Assembly (NCBI GenBank): GCA_026983675.1
Contig: JALSTP010000096.1
Location: 1 to 59,423, forward strand
Source of the DNA: Sedimenticola sp.
GTDB taxonomy: Bacteria > Pseudomonadota > Gammaproteobacteria > Chromatiales > Chromatiaceae
Direction of reading: 5' to 3'
DNA: 59,423 bases
Every line of letters begins with the position of its first letter. Within the stretch, counting starts at the first letter, position 1. The translations under genes were made by a program, and so were the position numbers. Positions 1 to 9,011 of this stretch are shown here, one piece after another. The notes under the pieces were generated by a model. That model did not search any database. It saw only the letters and a list, made by a program, of their open reading frames with translations, and was not told where the DNA came from.

Positions 1-1
1 G

Positions 2-475
2 CCACTCAAACTGGATCTGATGGACGAGTCCGCGAAACCCATCGAGCAGGTGATGTTTACCGCTCTGCGGATCTTCCCCCGGCAGGCGGGGGAGGATGTG
101 GCGGCCCCGCTGTCGGATGAACGGAGCCGGGCCGTGGCCGGAAAGGAAAAACCCACGAACCCTGCGCTCAAGTGGCGTTTCAAGATGCTGCCCCCGGGGT
201 TTTCGGTCGAAGCGGCGGGCGAACTGGAGAATGAGGAAGGAAACAAGGTCGAACATCTCGTGGTGACCGATGGCTTCGCTGCAGTGTCTATCTATATTGA
301 ACCTTCCCCAGCCCACGGAAAGTCTTTGTTGGGAAGCACGAACATCGGCGCAGTAAACGCGTGGGGCGGCGTAGTGGATGGTTTCCAGGTGACGGCCGTA
401 GGTGAGGTGCCCCGCAAAACCATTCGCGAGATTGTCGCCGCCATGGATCATACTGCCGTGGCCTCAGCGCAGTGA
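2..475 (+). CDS. rseB: RseB/MucB sigma-E regulatory protein, 3' fragment
   Basis: The gene enters from the left edge. The frame is open from base 2 (P-L-K-L-D-L before the first ATG at base 20), so only the C-terminal 157 residues are present. RseB is a periplasmic protein that binds the anti-sigma factor RseA and protects it from proteolysis. The visible part matches the C-terminal domain of the family, including the conserved segment around residues WRF..LPPGF and HLVVTDG. Its stop overlaps the GTG start of rseC by 4 bp and mucD follows, which is the usual rpoE-rseA-rseB-rseC-mucD order. Identity rests on recognised family sequence plus context. Confidence 0.88.
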   Translation, partial: PLKLDLMDESAKPIEQVMFTALRIFPRQAGEDVAAPLSDERSRAVAGKEKPTNPALKWRFKMLPPGFSVEAAGELENEEGNKVEHLVVTDGFAAVSIYIEPSPAHGKSLLGSTNIGAVNAWGGVVDGFQVTAVGEVPRKTIREIVAAMDHTAVASAQ

Positions 476-957
476 TCGAGGAGCGGGGCATCGTGGTGGC
501 CTGTGAAGGCGACTATGCCGAAGTGGAGGCGCAACGGCGCAGTGCCTGCGGCCATTGTGCGGCAAACAGCAGTTGCGGCACGTCCCTTCTGGCGCAGACC
601 TTCGGCGTCCGCGCGAGCCGCGTCCGGGCGCTGAATTCCATCAAGGCGCAGCCCGGTGACCGCGTCGTGGTCGGTCTTCCCGAAAACGTAATGCTTCGTT
701 CTGCTTTCCTTCTCTACGCCGTGCCACTGCTGACGTTCATCGTGGCGGCAGTCGCGGGGCGATGGTTGGGCGAAGCGTTGGCCCTTCCGGCGGTGGAATT
801 CATCAGCATCGCACTGGGGCTGGCCGGACTGGGGGGCGGTCTGGCCTGGGTAAGGCACAAGACATTGGGTGAAACTGGCGGTGCAGCCAGTCACGCCGTG
901 ATCCTGCGGCGCGAAACCCGCAGCCTCACCCTCGCGCCCCCGACCTTGCAATCGTGA
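472..957 (+). CDS. rseC: SoxR-reducing system / sigma-E regulator RseC
   Basis: This 161-residue inner-membrane protein of the RseC/MucC family begins at a GTG overlapping the rseB stop. A cytoplasmic N-terminal part contains four cysteines (C11, C26, C29, C35), the last three in the C-x2-C-x5-C pattern typical of the family. Two membrane segments follow at about residues 77-100 and 107-125. Family members modulate the sigma-E response in some bacteria and belong to the complex that reduces SoxR in enterics. The exact role here is inferred from the operon. Confidence 0.9.
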   Translation: MIEERGIVVACEGDYAEVEAQRRSACGHCAANSSCGTSLLAQTFGVRASRVRALNSIKAQPGDRVVVGLPENVMLRSAFLLYAVPLLTFIVAAVAGRWLGEALALPAVEFISIALGLAGLGGGLAWVRHKTLGETGGAASHAVILRRETRSLTLAPPTLQS

Positions 958-1032
958 TGGGTCATCCGCACGGGATGCATCTTCTATTTTTGTTGCACGG
1001 GGAATCCGTGGTACGTAATCACAGGAGGCTTC

Positions 1033-2484
1033 ATGAAACCACTGGGCATGATTAGATCGATGGGTTGGCTCTGGGCGATAGCCCTGCTGGGGCTCGCTGC
1101 GACAACAGTCGTGGAGGCAAGGCCGGCATTGCCCGACTTTACTCAACTCGTCAAGGCCTATGGACCGGCAGTGGTGAATATCAGTACCACCCAGAAGGAA
1201 CATACGCTTCGGGAACTGCGTAAAAAGTTGCCGAAGGGCCTCAAGATTCCCGATATCCCCGAGGACAGCCCGCTCAACGAATTCTTCCACAAGTTCTTTG
1301 GTGAAGGCGGGATCATCCCGGATGAACCTTTGGAATCACGGTCACTGGGATCGGGCTTTTTCATCTCGCCCGACGGTTATATCCTGACCAACCATCATGT
1401 GGTGGACGATGCCGACCAGATCATCGTGCGCACCTCCGACCGCAATGAGTATGTCGCGAAGGTCATTGGTTCGGACAAGCGAAGTGATGTGGCCCTGCTG
1501 AAGGTGGACGCCAAAAATGCGCCGGTGGTCAAGATTGGTACGTCGAAGAATCTGAAGGTGGGCGAATGGGTGCTGGCCATCGGCTCTCCTTTTGGGTTTG
1601 ACCACTCGGCGACGGCAGGGATCGTCAGCGCCAAGGGACGCAGCCTGCCCAGCGAAAACTATGTGCCTTTCATCCAGACCGATGTGGCGATCAATCCCGG
1701 AAATTCGGGAGGCCCGCTTTTCAATCTCGACGGCGAGGTGGTGGGCATCAATTCCCAGATCTACAGCCGCACGGGGGGATTTATGGGCCTCTCTTTCGCA
1801 ATTCCCATTGACATGGCGATGCACGTGGTGGAGCAGCTCAAGACCAAAGGGCGCGTTACGCGTGGTTGGCTAGGCGTGCTGATTCAGGACGTAAGCAAAG
1901 AACTGGCCAATAGCTTTGGTATGTCGCGCCCCCGTGGAGCGCTGGTGGCGCAGGTGTTGCCCGACAGCCCGGCGGCGAAAAGCGATCTGCATGTGGGTGA
2001 TGTGATCGTGGCGTTCAACGGGCACGAAATCAGCATGTCCTCGGAGCTTCCCCCACTGGTGGGCGACAGCCCTGTGGACAAACCAGCGGAACTGGAAGTG
2101 CTCAGGAACGGGAAACAGCAGAAGATCCGTGTCGTGATCGGCGAGTTGCCCGCCGAAGAGGATCTCGCATCGACACCGTCCAAGCCAGCCAGGGCCAAGG
2201 CCGGGCGCCTGGGCCTGACCGTCGCTCCACTAAGCGATGAGCAGCGGGAGGCGCTCAAGATACCGGAAGGTGGCGTTGTGGTCGAAGAGGTGGGTTCCGG
2301 CTCCGCAGCGAAGGCAGGCATCAAACCGGGTGATGTCATCACTATGATCAACAACAAGCCGGTGAAGGATGTCAGGCAGTTCAAGGAGATAGTGAAAGGG
2401 CTGCCCGGCGGGCGTTCCGTGGCGGTATTGGTGCACCGCGAGTCGGGCCCCATGTTCCTGGCCCTGCGGGTTCCCGCAAAATAG
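1033..2484 (+). CDS. mucD: Periplasmic serine protease/chaperone MucD (DegP/HtrA family)
   Basis: This 483-residue Do-type protease has an N-terminal signal peptide (about residues 1-29), a trypsin-like domain and two PDZ domains. The catalytic triad is visible: H122 in TNHHVV, D152 in RSDVALL and S225 in GNSGGPL. A strong ribosome binding site (AGGAGG) precedes the ATG. It degrades misfolded envelope proteins and sits directly after rseB-rseC, the usual place for mucD. A second HtrA gene lies at 14340-15728, so the cell has at least two such proteases. Confidence 0.95.
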   Translation: MKPLGMIRSMGWLWAIALLGLAATTVVEARPALPDFTQLVKAYGPAVVNISTTQKEHTLRELRKKLPKGLKIPDIPEDSPLNEFFHKFFGEGGIIPDEPLESRSLGSGFFISPDGYILTNHHVVDDADQIIVRTSDRNEYVAKVIGSDKRSDVALLKVDAKNAPVVKIGTSKNLKVGEWVLAIGSPFGFDHSATAGIVSAKGRSLPSENYVPFIQTDVAINPGNSGGPLFNLDGEVVGINSQIYSRTGGFMGLSFAIPIDMAMHVVEQLKTKGRVTRGWLGVLIQDVSKELANSFGMSRPRGALVAQVLPDSPAAKSDLHVGDVIVAFNGHEISMSSELPPLVGDSPVDKPAELEVLRNGKQQKIRVVIGELPAEEDLASTPSKPARAKAGRLGLTVAPLSDEQREALKIPEGGVVVEEVGSGSAAKAGIKPGDVITMINNKPVKDVRQFKEIVKGLPGGRSVAVLVHRESGPMFLALRVPAK

Positions 2485-2720
2485 TGCAGCTCACCGTATA
2501 CAGCCGGTCCGGGTGTCATCTCTGTGAAGAGATGCTGGACCGGCTGGCGGCATTGCGCCCGGAGTTGGGGTACGGATTGACGGTGATCGATATCGGGAAC
2601 GACGGGGCGCTGGAAGCGCGGTTTGGGCAGAGGGTGCCCGTACTCGTCGCGGAAGGGAAAGAGATCTGCCACTATTTTCTGGACGAACCAGCGCTCCGTG
2701 AGTACGTGGACGGCGCGTGA
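2484..2720 (+). CDS. Glutaredoxin-like protein (DUF836 family)
   Basis: A 78-residue protein with a GTG start whose G is the last base of the mucD stop codon. It has a thioredoxin-fold start (LTVYSRSGCHLCEE) with a C11-x-x-C14 redox pair and ends with a C-terminal helix. Small proteins of this type commonly lie between mucD and lepA in gammaproteobacteria. They are predicted thiol-disulfide oxidoreductases with unknown partners. No signal peptide is visible, so it is probably cytoplasmic. Confidence 0.85.
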   Translation: MQLTVYSRSGCHLCEEMLDRLAALRPELGYGLTVIDIGNDGALEARFGQRVPVLVAEGKEICHYFLDEPALREYVDGA

Positions 2721-2838
2721 TCTGGTATCATGGCGGGATTCCTTTTAACCGCTTTGGTGATTGGTAAGAGCGGAACTTTCGAAGCGGAAGTTCCGTTTTT
2801 TCGATCCGCCCGATGACGCCCATGCCTCCGGTAACCCC

Positions 2839-4644
2839 ATGACCGACCTGCAACATATCCGCAACTTCTCCATCATTGCCCATATCGACCATGGCAAGTC
2901 CACCATCGCCGACCGATTTATCCAGGTCTGCGGTGGCTTGAGCGAGCGCGAGATGGAGGCGCAGGTGCTGGATTCCATGGACCTCGAGCGTGAGCGCGGC
3001 ATCACCATCAAGGCCCAAAGCGTCACTCTGGATTACAAGGCCAGGAACGGCGAGATCTATAAGCTGAACTTTATCGATACCCCCGGCCATGTGGATTTCT
3101 CGTACGAAGTCTCCCGTTCCCTGGCCGCATGCGAAGGCGCGTTGCTGGTGGTCGACGCCGCGCAGGGAGTCGAGGCGCAGAGCGTGGCCAACTGCTATAC
3201 CGCCATCGAACAGGGTCTCGAAGTCGTGCCGGTACTTAACAAGATCGACCTGCCTTCCGCGGAGCCGGAACGGGTGATCAACGAGATCGAGGAGATCATT
3301 GGGATCGAGGCGGAGGATGCCATCAGGGTCAGCGCCAAGACAGGCGAGGGCATACCGGACCTGTTGGAGGCGTTGATCGCGCGCATACCGCCCCCCGAGG
3401 GGGACGCCGATGCGCCACTACAGGCGCTGATCATCGACTCCTGGTTCGACTCCTATGTTGGGGTCATCTCGCTGATCCGCGTCATCAATGGCGAACTCAA
3501 GGCCAGGGACAAGATGTGTATCATGTCGAGCGGCCGGGTGTTCCAGGTGGATCAGGTCGGCGTCTTTACGCCCAAAAGGGAGAAGCGCGAGACACTTGGC
3601 CCCGGCGAAGTGGGTTTTGTCATCGCGGGGATCAAGGAGATCGACGGTGCGCCGGTGGGCGACACCATCACCCATGCCGACCGCAAGGCGGCAGAGCCGC
3701 TGCCCGGCTTCGAAGAGATGCGGCCACGGGTATTCGCCGGGCTCTACCCCGTGTCGTCGGACGACTACGAGGGCCTCCGGGAGGCACTGCAAAAACTGCG
3801 GCTCAACGACGCTGCGTTGCACTACGAGCCGGAGACCTCGCAAGCGCTGGGCTTCGGATTTCGCTGCGGGTTCCTTGGCATGCTGCACATGGAGATCGTG
3901 CAGGAGCGGCTGGAGCGGGAATACAACCTCGATCTCATCACCACCGCCCCCACCGTCATCTATGAGGTGGAGGAAACCGACGGCAACGTCACCCAGATCG
4001 ACAACCCGGCGGCACTGCCTGACCCCAGCCGCGTCGCTGAGATCCGCGAGCCCATCATCGAGGCCACTATCCTGGTGCCGCAGGACTACCTGGGTAACGT
4101 CATCAACCTCTGTATCGAGAAACGGGGGGTGCAGAAGTCGATGCAGTACCTCGGCGGTCAGGTGCAGATCGTCTATGACATGCCCATGAATGAGGTGGTG
4201 CTCGATTTCTTCGACCGTTTGAAGTCCGTCAGCCGGGGCTTTGCGTCCTTTGAATACGAATTCAAACGGTTTCAGGCCGCGCCGCTGATCAAGCTGGACA
4301 TCCTCATCAACGGTGAGGCGGTGGATGCCCTCTCCACCATCGTCCACCGCGACCAGGCCCAGAGCCGCGGCCGCGAGCTCACCGAGAAGATGAAGGAGAT
4401 CATCCCCCGTCAGATGTTCGACGTCGCCATTCAGGCCGCGATTGGAAGCAAGATCATCGCCCGTACGACGGTAAAGGCCCTGCGCAAGAACGTCACCGCC
4501 AAGTGCTACGGGGGCGATGTTACGCGCAAGAGAAAATTGCTGGAGAAACAAAAGGCGGGCAAGAAACGCATGAAACAGGTGGGTAAGGTGGAGATCCCAC
4601 AGGACGCATTCCTTGCGGTACTTCAGGTGGGCAAGGATAATTGA
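2839..4644 (+). CDS. lepA: Elongation factor 4 (LepA)
   Basis: A translational GTPase of 601 residues that acts on ribosomes in an abnormal translocation state. The G1 motif (AHIDHGKST), the DTPGHVDF G3 motif and NKIDLP (G4) are all present, followed by EF-G-like domains and the LepA-specific C-terminal region ([14 protein letters not shown]). I place the start at the ATG giving [10 protein letters not shown]. An in-frame TTG at 2761 would add 26 residues with no family match. Length is standard. It heads the lepA-lepB pair. Confidence 0.96.
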   Translation: MTDLQHIRNFSIIAHIDHGKSTIADRFIQVCGGLSEREMEAQVLDSMDLERERGITIKAQSVTLDYKARNGEIYKLNFIDTPGHVDFSYEVSRSLAACEGALLVVDAAQGVEAQSVANCYTAIEQGLEVVPVLNKIDLPSAEPERVINEIEEIIGIEAEDAIRVSAKTGEGIPDLLEALIARIPPPEGDADAPLQALIIDSWFDSYVGVISLIRVINGELKARDKMCIMSSGRVFQVDQVGVFTPKREKRETLGPGEVGFVIAGIKEIDGAPVGDTITHADRKAAEPLPGFEEMRPRVFAGLYPVSSDDYEGLREALQKLRLNDAALHYEPETSQALGFGFRCGFLGMLHMEIVQERLEREYNLDLITTAPTVIYEVEETDGNVTQIDNPAALPDPSRVAEIREPIIEATILVPQDYLGNVINLCIEKRGVQKSMQYLGGQVQIVYDMPMNEVVLDFFDRLKSVSRGFASFEYEFKRFQAAPLIKLDILINGEAVDALSTIVHRDQAQSRGRELTEKMKEIIPRQMFDVAIQAAIGSKIIARTTVKALRKNVTAKCYGGDVTRKRKLLEKQKAGKKRMKQVGKVEIPQDAFLAVLQVGKDN

Positions 4645-4668
4645 CGAATACGGACCAAGGAACAACAA

Positions 4669-5526
4669 ATGAACTTCGACTTTCCCACATTGCTGGTGTT
4701 GGCGTGCCTCGTGACCGGAGGAATATGGCTCATCGACGCTGTTTTCTTTGCTCCCGCGCGCAAGAAGGCGGCCGCCGCCGCAGGTGGTGGCGTGGCGGAC
4801 CTGCCGGAGGCGGCACAGAAGGGGGGCTATCGGGAACCGCTCATCGTGGAGTATGCGCGCTCGTTCTTCCCGGTGATCCTCATCGTGCTTTTGCTGCGTT
4901 CGTTTCTGGTCGAGCCGTTTCGCATTCCTTCCGGCTCCATGATGCCCACGCTCTTGGTGGGTGATTTCATCCTGGTCAACAAATACGCGTATGGGATCCG
5001 CCTACCGGTCACCAATACAAAAATCATCGAGATCGGCGAGCCCAGGCACGGGGACGTGGTGGTGTTTCGTTATCCGGCGAATCCTTCCGTCGATTACATC
5101 AAGCGCGTCATAGGAGTGCCGGGGGATGAAATCAGCTACCATGACAAAACGGTTTTCATCAATGGAAAACCTGCACCTCAAACCCCCATTGGGGTATACA
5201 CGGGTGCAGGTTCCGGGGCGCGCGAGACAGGAGCCCTGGAGGCCGTCGAGCAGCTCGATGGGGTTGAGCACAAGATCCTGATACATCCTTTTGCCCCTGA
5301 TCTTCCGCCCGGGTGCACAGTATTGGCGGCTGGAAAGGTGGTGGTTCCCGAGGGCCACTATTTTGTGATGGGGGATAACCGGGACAACAGTAACGACAGC
5401 CGTTGCTGGGGGTTTGTGCCGGAGGAAAACCTGGTGGGCAAGGCGTTCGGGATCTGGATGCACTGGGATACAGGGCGCAGCGGCTTCCCCATCGCCTGGG
5501 ACCGGATCGGCGATGCAGTCAAGTAA
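4669..5526 (+). CDS. lepB: Signal peptidase I
   Basis: This 285-residue inner-membrane protease removes signal peptides from exported proteins. Two N-terminal membrane segments (about residues 7-28 and 62-80) precede the catalytic part. The catalytic serine is S90 in PSGSMMPT and the general-base lysine is K145 in DYIKRVIG. The GDNRDNSNDSRCWG box is near the C-terminus. It lies 24 bp after lepA, as in most gammaproteobacteria. Confidence 0.96.
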   Translation: MNFDFPTLLVLACLVTGGIWLIDAVFFAPARKKAAAAAGGGVADLPEAAQKGGYREPLIVEYARSFFPVILIVLLLRSFLVEPFRIPSGSMMPTLLVGDFILVNKYAYGIRLPVTNTKIIEIGEPRHGDVVVFRYPANPSVDYIKRVIGVPGDEISYHDKTVFINGKPAPQTPIGVYTGAGSGARETGALEAVEQLDGVEHKILIHPFAPDLPPGCTVLAAGKVVVPEGHYFVMGDNRDNSNDSRCWGFVPEENLVGKAFGIWMHWDTGRSGFPIAWDRIGDAVK

Positions 5527-5608
5527 CCCCTGGATTGACCGATACTCTGTCATGGCCTCTGGAAATATTCAGGAGCCTGTACCCAGAGCATTTAAGGAGT
5601 GGACTTTG

Positions 5609-5986
5609 ATGACCAACAATCTTCGCGGACAACGGGGCATGACCGGTGTGGGCTGGCTCATCGTACTGGCGTTGATCGGTTTTTTTATCATGCTCGCATT
5701 GAAGCTGGTTCCAATCTATCTGGAAAACTACAATGTGAAAACGGTGCTCAACTCGTTGAAGGAGGAACCGTACATCACCAAGAAGAGCCCAATGGAGATC
5801 AAACGCCTGCTGAAGAAACGCTTCGATATCAGCTATATCAATGGCGTAGACAGTAACAAGGTGACGATCAAGAAACATAAGGGTGTGATGGATATTGGTA
5901 TCGCCTACCAGGTCAGGTCCCATATCGTGGGCAATGTGGATCTGCTTGTATCCTTCGACGACAAGGTCAGGCTGATTTCCAATTGA
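5609..5986 (+). CDS. DUF4845 inner-membrane protein
   Basis: A 125-residue protein preceded by AAGGAGT 9 bp before its ATG. A single membrane segment (about residues 12-32, GWLIVLALIGFFIMLALKL) is followed by a basic periplasmic domain of roughly 90 residues. It belongs to the DUF4845 family usually found between lepB and rnc. Function is unknown. It overlaps the rnc start by 4 bp (TTGA), suggesting coupled translation. Longer upstream in-frame starts have no ribosome binding site and no family match. Confidence 0.85.
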   Translation: MTNNLRGQRGMTGVGWLIVLALIGFFIMLALKLVPIYLENYNVKTVLNSLKEEPYITKKSPMEIKRLLKKRFDISYINGVDSNKVTIKKHKGVMDIGIAYQVRSHIVGNVDLLVSFDDKVRLISN

Positions 5987-6660
5987 GCGCGGCGTTCGAG
6001 GCGTTGCTGAGAAGGCTGGACTACCAGCCGCAGGACGACACCTTGCTGCGGTGCGCTTTGACCCACCGCAGTGCGGGCAAGCACAACAACGAGAGACTGG
6101 AGTTTCTCGGTGATGCGATTTTGGGGTTTGTTATCGCCGACCAACTCTACCGGCGGTTTCCCGAGGCCGACGAAGGACAGTTGAGCCGGTTGCGCTCCAG
6201 CCTCGTCAAGAGGGAGACCTTGGCAGAGATCGCCCGCGAGGTGGATCTCAGCCCTCACTTGGTCCTGGGACGCGGGGAACTGTGCAGCGGCGGGCACAAC
6301 CGCGCTTCCATCCTGGCGGACGCCGTCGAGGCTGTGCTTGCGGCCGTCTACCTCGACAAGGGGCTTGAGGCAGTCCGCTCTCTGATTCTCCGGCTGTTCG
6401 CCAAACGTCTCGAACGGTTGTCGCCCGATGTGCAGCAAAAGGATCCCAAAACCCAGTTGCAGGAATATCTTCAGGCACGGGGGCTGGCGTTGCCAAAATA
6501 CTCCGTGATCGATATTCAAGGGGATTCCCACGATCAGATCTTTACCGTGACGTGCCGGTCGGCAGATCTGGGCCGCGAGACCGTTGGCCGCGGTGGCAGC
6601 CGACGCAAGGCCGAGCAGGCGGCGGCCAAACGCCTGCTGGACGAGATACGGGATGACTGA
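5983..6660 (+). CDS. rnc: Ribonuclease III
   Basis: A double-strand-specific endoribonuclease of 225 residues that processes rRNA precursors and structured mRNAs. The signature NNERLEFLGDAIL is near the N-terminus. A C-terminal dsRNA-binding domain (from about residue 152, DPKTQLQEYLQ) ends in RKAEQAAAKRLL. Translation starts at a TTG overlapping the stop of the preceding gene. The 3' end overlaps era by 8 bp, the usual rnc-era arrangement. Confidence 0.96.
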   Translation: MSAAFEALLRRLDYQPQDDTLLRCALTHRSAGKHNNERLEFLGDAILGFVIADQLYRRFPEADEGQLSRLRSSLVKRETLAEIAREVDLSPHLVLGRGELCSGGHNRASILADAVEAVLAAVYLDKGLEAVRSLILRLFAKRLERLSPDVQQKDPKTQLQEYLQARGLALPKYSVIDIQGDSHDQIFTVTCRSADLGRETVGRGGSRRKAEQAAAKRLLDEIRDD

Positions 6661-7552
6661 AGCCGTCGTCCACCGATGTGGCTATGTGGCCCTCATTGGC
6701 CGGCCCAATGTGGGAAAATCGACCTTGCTCAACCGCCTTATCGGTCAGAAACTGGCCATTACCTCCCACAAGGCGCAGACCTCACGCCATGCGCTCGTTG
6801 GTATCAAGACACGGCCGGAAGGGCAGATCCTCTATGTGGACACGCCCGGTATTCACAGTCGCGGCGAGAACGCCATGAACCGCTACCTGAACCGTTCCGC
6901 GCGCAGCGTACTGGCGGAGGTGGATGTGGTGGTCTTCGTGGTGGAGGCATTGAAATGGACGCCAGAGGATGAGCGTGTTCTGAAGGATATCCAGAACAGA
7001 AGAACTCCCACGATACTGGCGATCAACAAGATCGATCAGGTCAAGAAGAAGGATCTGTTGCTGCCTTACATTGCAGAGACCATCAAGCGCCATGATTTCG
7101 TGGAGGTCATTCCGCTCTCCGCGCTGAAGGGTGATCAAGTGGATCTCCTTGAACAGGCGGCCCTCGATCACCTGCCCGAAGGCGAGAATTTCTACCCCGA
7201 GGAGCAGCTCACCGACCGTTCGGAGCGTTTTTTCGCCGCGGAACTGTTGCGGGAACAGCTCACGCGGCGCTATGCCGAAGAATTGCCCTATGCCGTCTCC
7301 GTCGAGATCGAGACATTCAAGGCGCACAAGGGCGTCTATCATATTGCAGCGATAGTATGGGTGGAACGGCCGGGTCAGAAGGCCATTCTGTTGGGTAGAA
7401 AAGGGGCCGCCATGAAGGAAGCGGCCATCAATGCCCGCAGGGAGATGGAGAAATTCTTCGATACCAAGGTCAATCTGAAGGTCTGGATCAAGGTGAAAAA
7501 GAGTTGGTCATCCGACGAGTCGGCGTTGTCGCGCCTGGGGTACAACGAGTAA
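6653..7552 (+). CDS. era: GTPase Era
   Basis: A 299-residue GTPase that binds 16S rRNA and assists 30S maturation. It has G1 GRPNVGKST, the DTPGIH G3 motif and NKID at G4, then a C-terminal KH RNA-binding domain (KAILLGRKGAAMKEA). The ATG chosen gives MTEAVVHRCG and overlaps the end of rnc by 8 bp. An earlier in-frame start lies deep inside rnc and is unlikely. Confidence 0.96.
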   Translation: MTEAVVHRCGYVALIGRPNVGKSTLLNRLIGQKLAITSHKAQTSRHALVGIKTRPEGQILYVDTPGIHSRGENAMNRYLNRSARSVLAEVDVVVFVVEALKWTPEDERVLKDIQNRRTPTILAINKIDQVKKKDLLLPYIAETIKRHDFVEVIPLSALKGDQVDLLEQAALDHLPEGENFYPEEQLTDRSERFFAAELLREQLTRRYAEELPYAVSVEIETFKAHKGVYHIAAIVWVERPGQKAILLGRKGAAMKEAAINARREMEKFFDTKVNLKVWIKVKKSWSSDESALSRLGYNE

Positions 7553-7558
7553 GGCATC

Positions 7559-8263
7559 ATGGGGAGCAGGGACGACCTGCACGCCGCTTTCGTTCTGCAC
7601 CGGCGTGACTTTCGCAACACCAGTCTCATTGTCGAACTGTTCGTCCGCCGGCTCGGACGTGTGCCGGCGGTGGCGAAAGGGGCGAAGGCCCGAAAGCGCG
7701 AAGGAGCGGGCCTGTTCGAGCCTTTCCGGCCATTGCTCGTGCGCCTTGTTGGGCGGGGCGAGATGCGCACCCTGGCACATATCGAGCCGGCGGGCGAGGC
7801 CGTGGCGCCCACGGGTCGGGCGCTCTACTGCGGTTTCTATATCAACGAGCTGCTCATGCGGCTCCTGGGGCGTAACGATCCGCACGAGGCCCTGTTCGAC
7901 GACTACCATGCTGTTTTACACGATATAACTCAGGGCGAACTGGAACAGAGCCTGCGGCATTTCGAGCTGCGGCTGCTGCGGGCGTTGGGGTATGCCCCAA
8001 TACTCGACCAGGTGGCCGGAACGGGCGCGCCGGTGGAGGCGGACAAGCGCTATCTCTACGTGCCGGACACGGGTCTCGTGCCGCTGGCCTCGTCGGAGGC
8101 AAAAGGTTATGGTGGCGCTACCTTGCTGGCGCTGGCGGCGGACGCGCCGTTGGAGGGCGCCAGCCGCCGGGAGGCGCGCCACTTGATGCGTTCGGTGCTT
8201 GCGCACTATCTCGGTGACAAACCGCTGAAAAGCCGTGAACTATTTCAGATGATGCAGAAATGA
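7559..8263 (+). CDS. recO: DNA repair protein RecO
   Basis: This 234-residue protein works with RecF and RecR to load RecA at gaps. An OB-fold N-terminus ([22 protein letters not shown]) is followed by a helical C-terminal domain with the family pattern [16 protein letters not shown] and ends in KSRELFQMM. It starts 6 bp after era and its stop overlaps pdxJ by 4 bp. Confidence 0.93.
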   Translation: MGSRDDLHAAFVLHRRDFRNTSLIVELFVRRLGRVPAVAKGAKARKREGAGLFEPFRPLLVRLVGRGEMRTLAHIEPAGEAVAPTGRALYCGFYINELLMRLLGRNDPHEALFDDYHAVLHDITQGELEQSLRHFELRLLRALGYAPILDQVAGTGAPVEADKRYLYVPDTGLVPLASSEAKGYGGATLLALAADAPLEGASRREARHLMRSVLAHYLGDKPLKSRELFQMMQK

Positions 8264-8988
8264 AAACAAACGATTCCCTACTGCTTGGTGTCAATATCGA
8301 CCATGTGGCCACCCTCCGCCAGGCGCGTGGCACCCGCTATCCCGAACCCATCCAGGCGGCCCTGGTGGCCGAGCAGGCGGGGGCGGATGCAATTACGCTC
8401 CATTTGCGGGAGGACCGCCGACACATCCAGGACCGTGATGTGGAGATGCTGATCGGCATTCTGCAAAGCCGCATGAACCTGGAGATGGCCGCCACCGCGG
8501 AGATGGCGGAGATCGCCACCCGTATCCGCCCAGCCGACTGTTGTCTGGTGCCGGAAAAGCGCGAGGAACTGACCACCGAGGGTGGACTCGACGTCGCCTC
8601 GAACACCGCCTATCTGGCAGAATACTGCGCCCGCCTGGCGGAGGCGGGTATCCGCGTCTCCTTGTTCATCGACGCGGAACCGCGTCAACTGGAGGCCGCG
8701 AAGGCAGTCGGTGCGCCTGTGGTGGAGATCCATACCGGCCACTACGCCGACGCCCGTTCAGCCACTGACAAGGAGAGGGAACTGGTGCGGGTCAAAGAGG
8801 CGGTGGCGATGGGCCTCGAACTGGGGCTGCAAGTCAATGCGGGCCACGGCCTTGACTATCACAATGTTCAGGCCATTGCCGCCATCGACGGCGTCCGTGA
8901 ACTCAATATTGGTCACGCAATCATCGCCCGCGCCATCTTCAGCGGCCTGGCCGCGGCGGTCGCGGAGATGAAACGCCTGATCAGTTGA
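8260..8988 (+). CDS. pdxJ: Pyridoxine 5'-phosphate synthase
   Basis: A 242-residue TIM-barrel enzyme that condenses 1-deoxyxylulose 5-phosphate with aminoacetone phosphate to make pyridoxine 5'-phosphate. Diagnostic blocks are [17 protein letters not shown] at the N-terminus, [19 protein letters not shown], and [11 protein letters not shown] near the end. It is the last gene of the lepA-to-pdxJ run and is convergent with the OmpA-family gene that ends at 9012. Confidence 0.96.
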   Translation: MKTNDSLLLGVNIDHVATLRQARGTRYPEPIQAALVAEQAGADAITLHLREDRRHIQDRDVEMLIGILQSRMNLEMAATAEMAEIATRIRPADCCLVPEKREELTTEGGLDVASNTAYLAEYCARLAEAGIRVSLFIDAEPRQLEAAKAVGAPVVEIHTGHYADARSATDKERELVRVKEAVAMGLELGLQVNAGHGLDYHNVQAIAAIDGVRELNIGHAIIARAIFSGLAAAVAEMKRLIS

Positions 8989-9011
8989 TCCTTGTCCCGT
9001 CCGGGAACCGA

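Noticed and set aside
448-1290. A 280-codon minus-strand frame opposite rseC and mucD
   Set aside because: Shadow of two well supported genes; no start signal and no recognisable domain.
2761-2838. Longer lepA product from an upstream TTG
   Set aside because: The added 26 residues have no counterpart in LepA proteins, and the ATG at 2839 gives the expected N-terminus.
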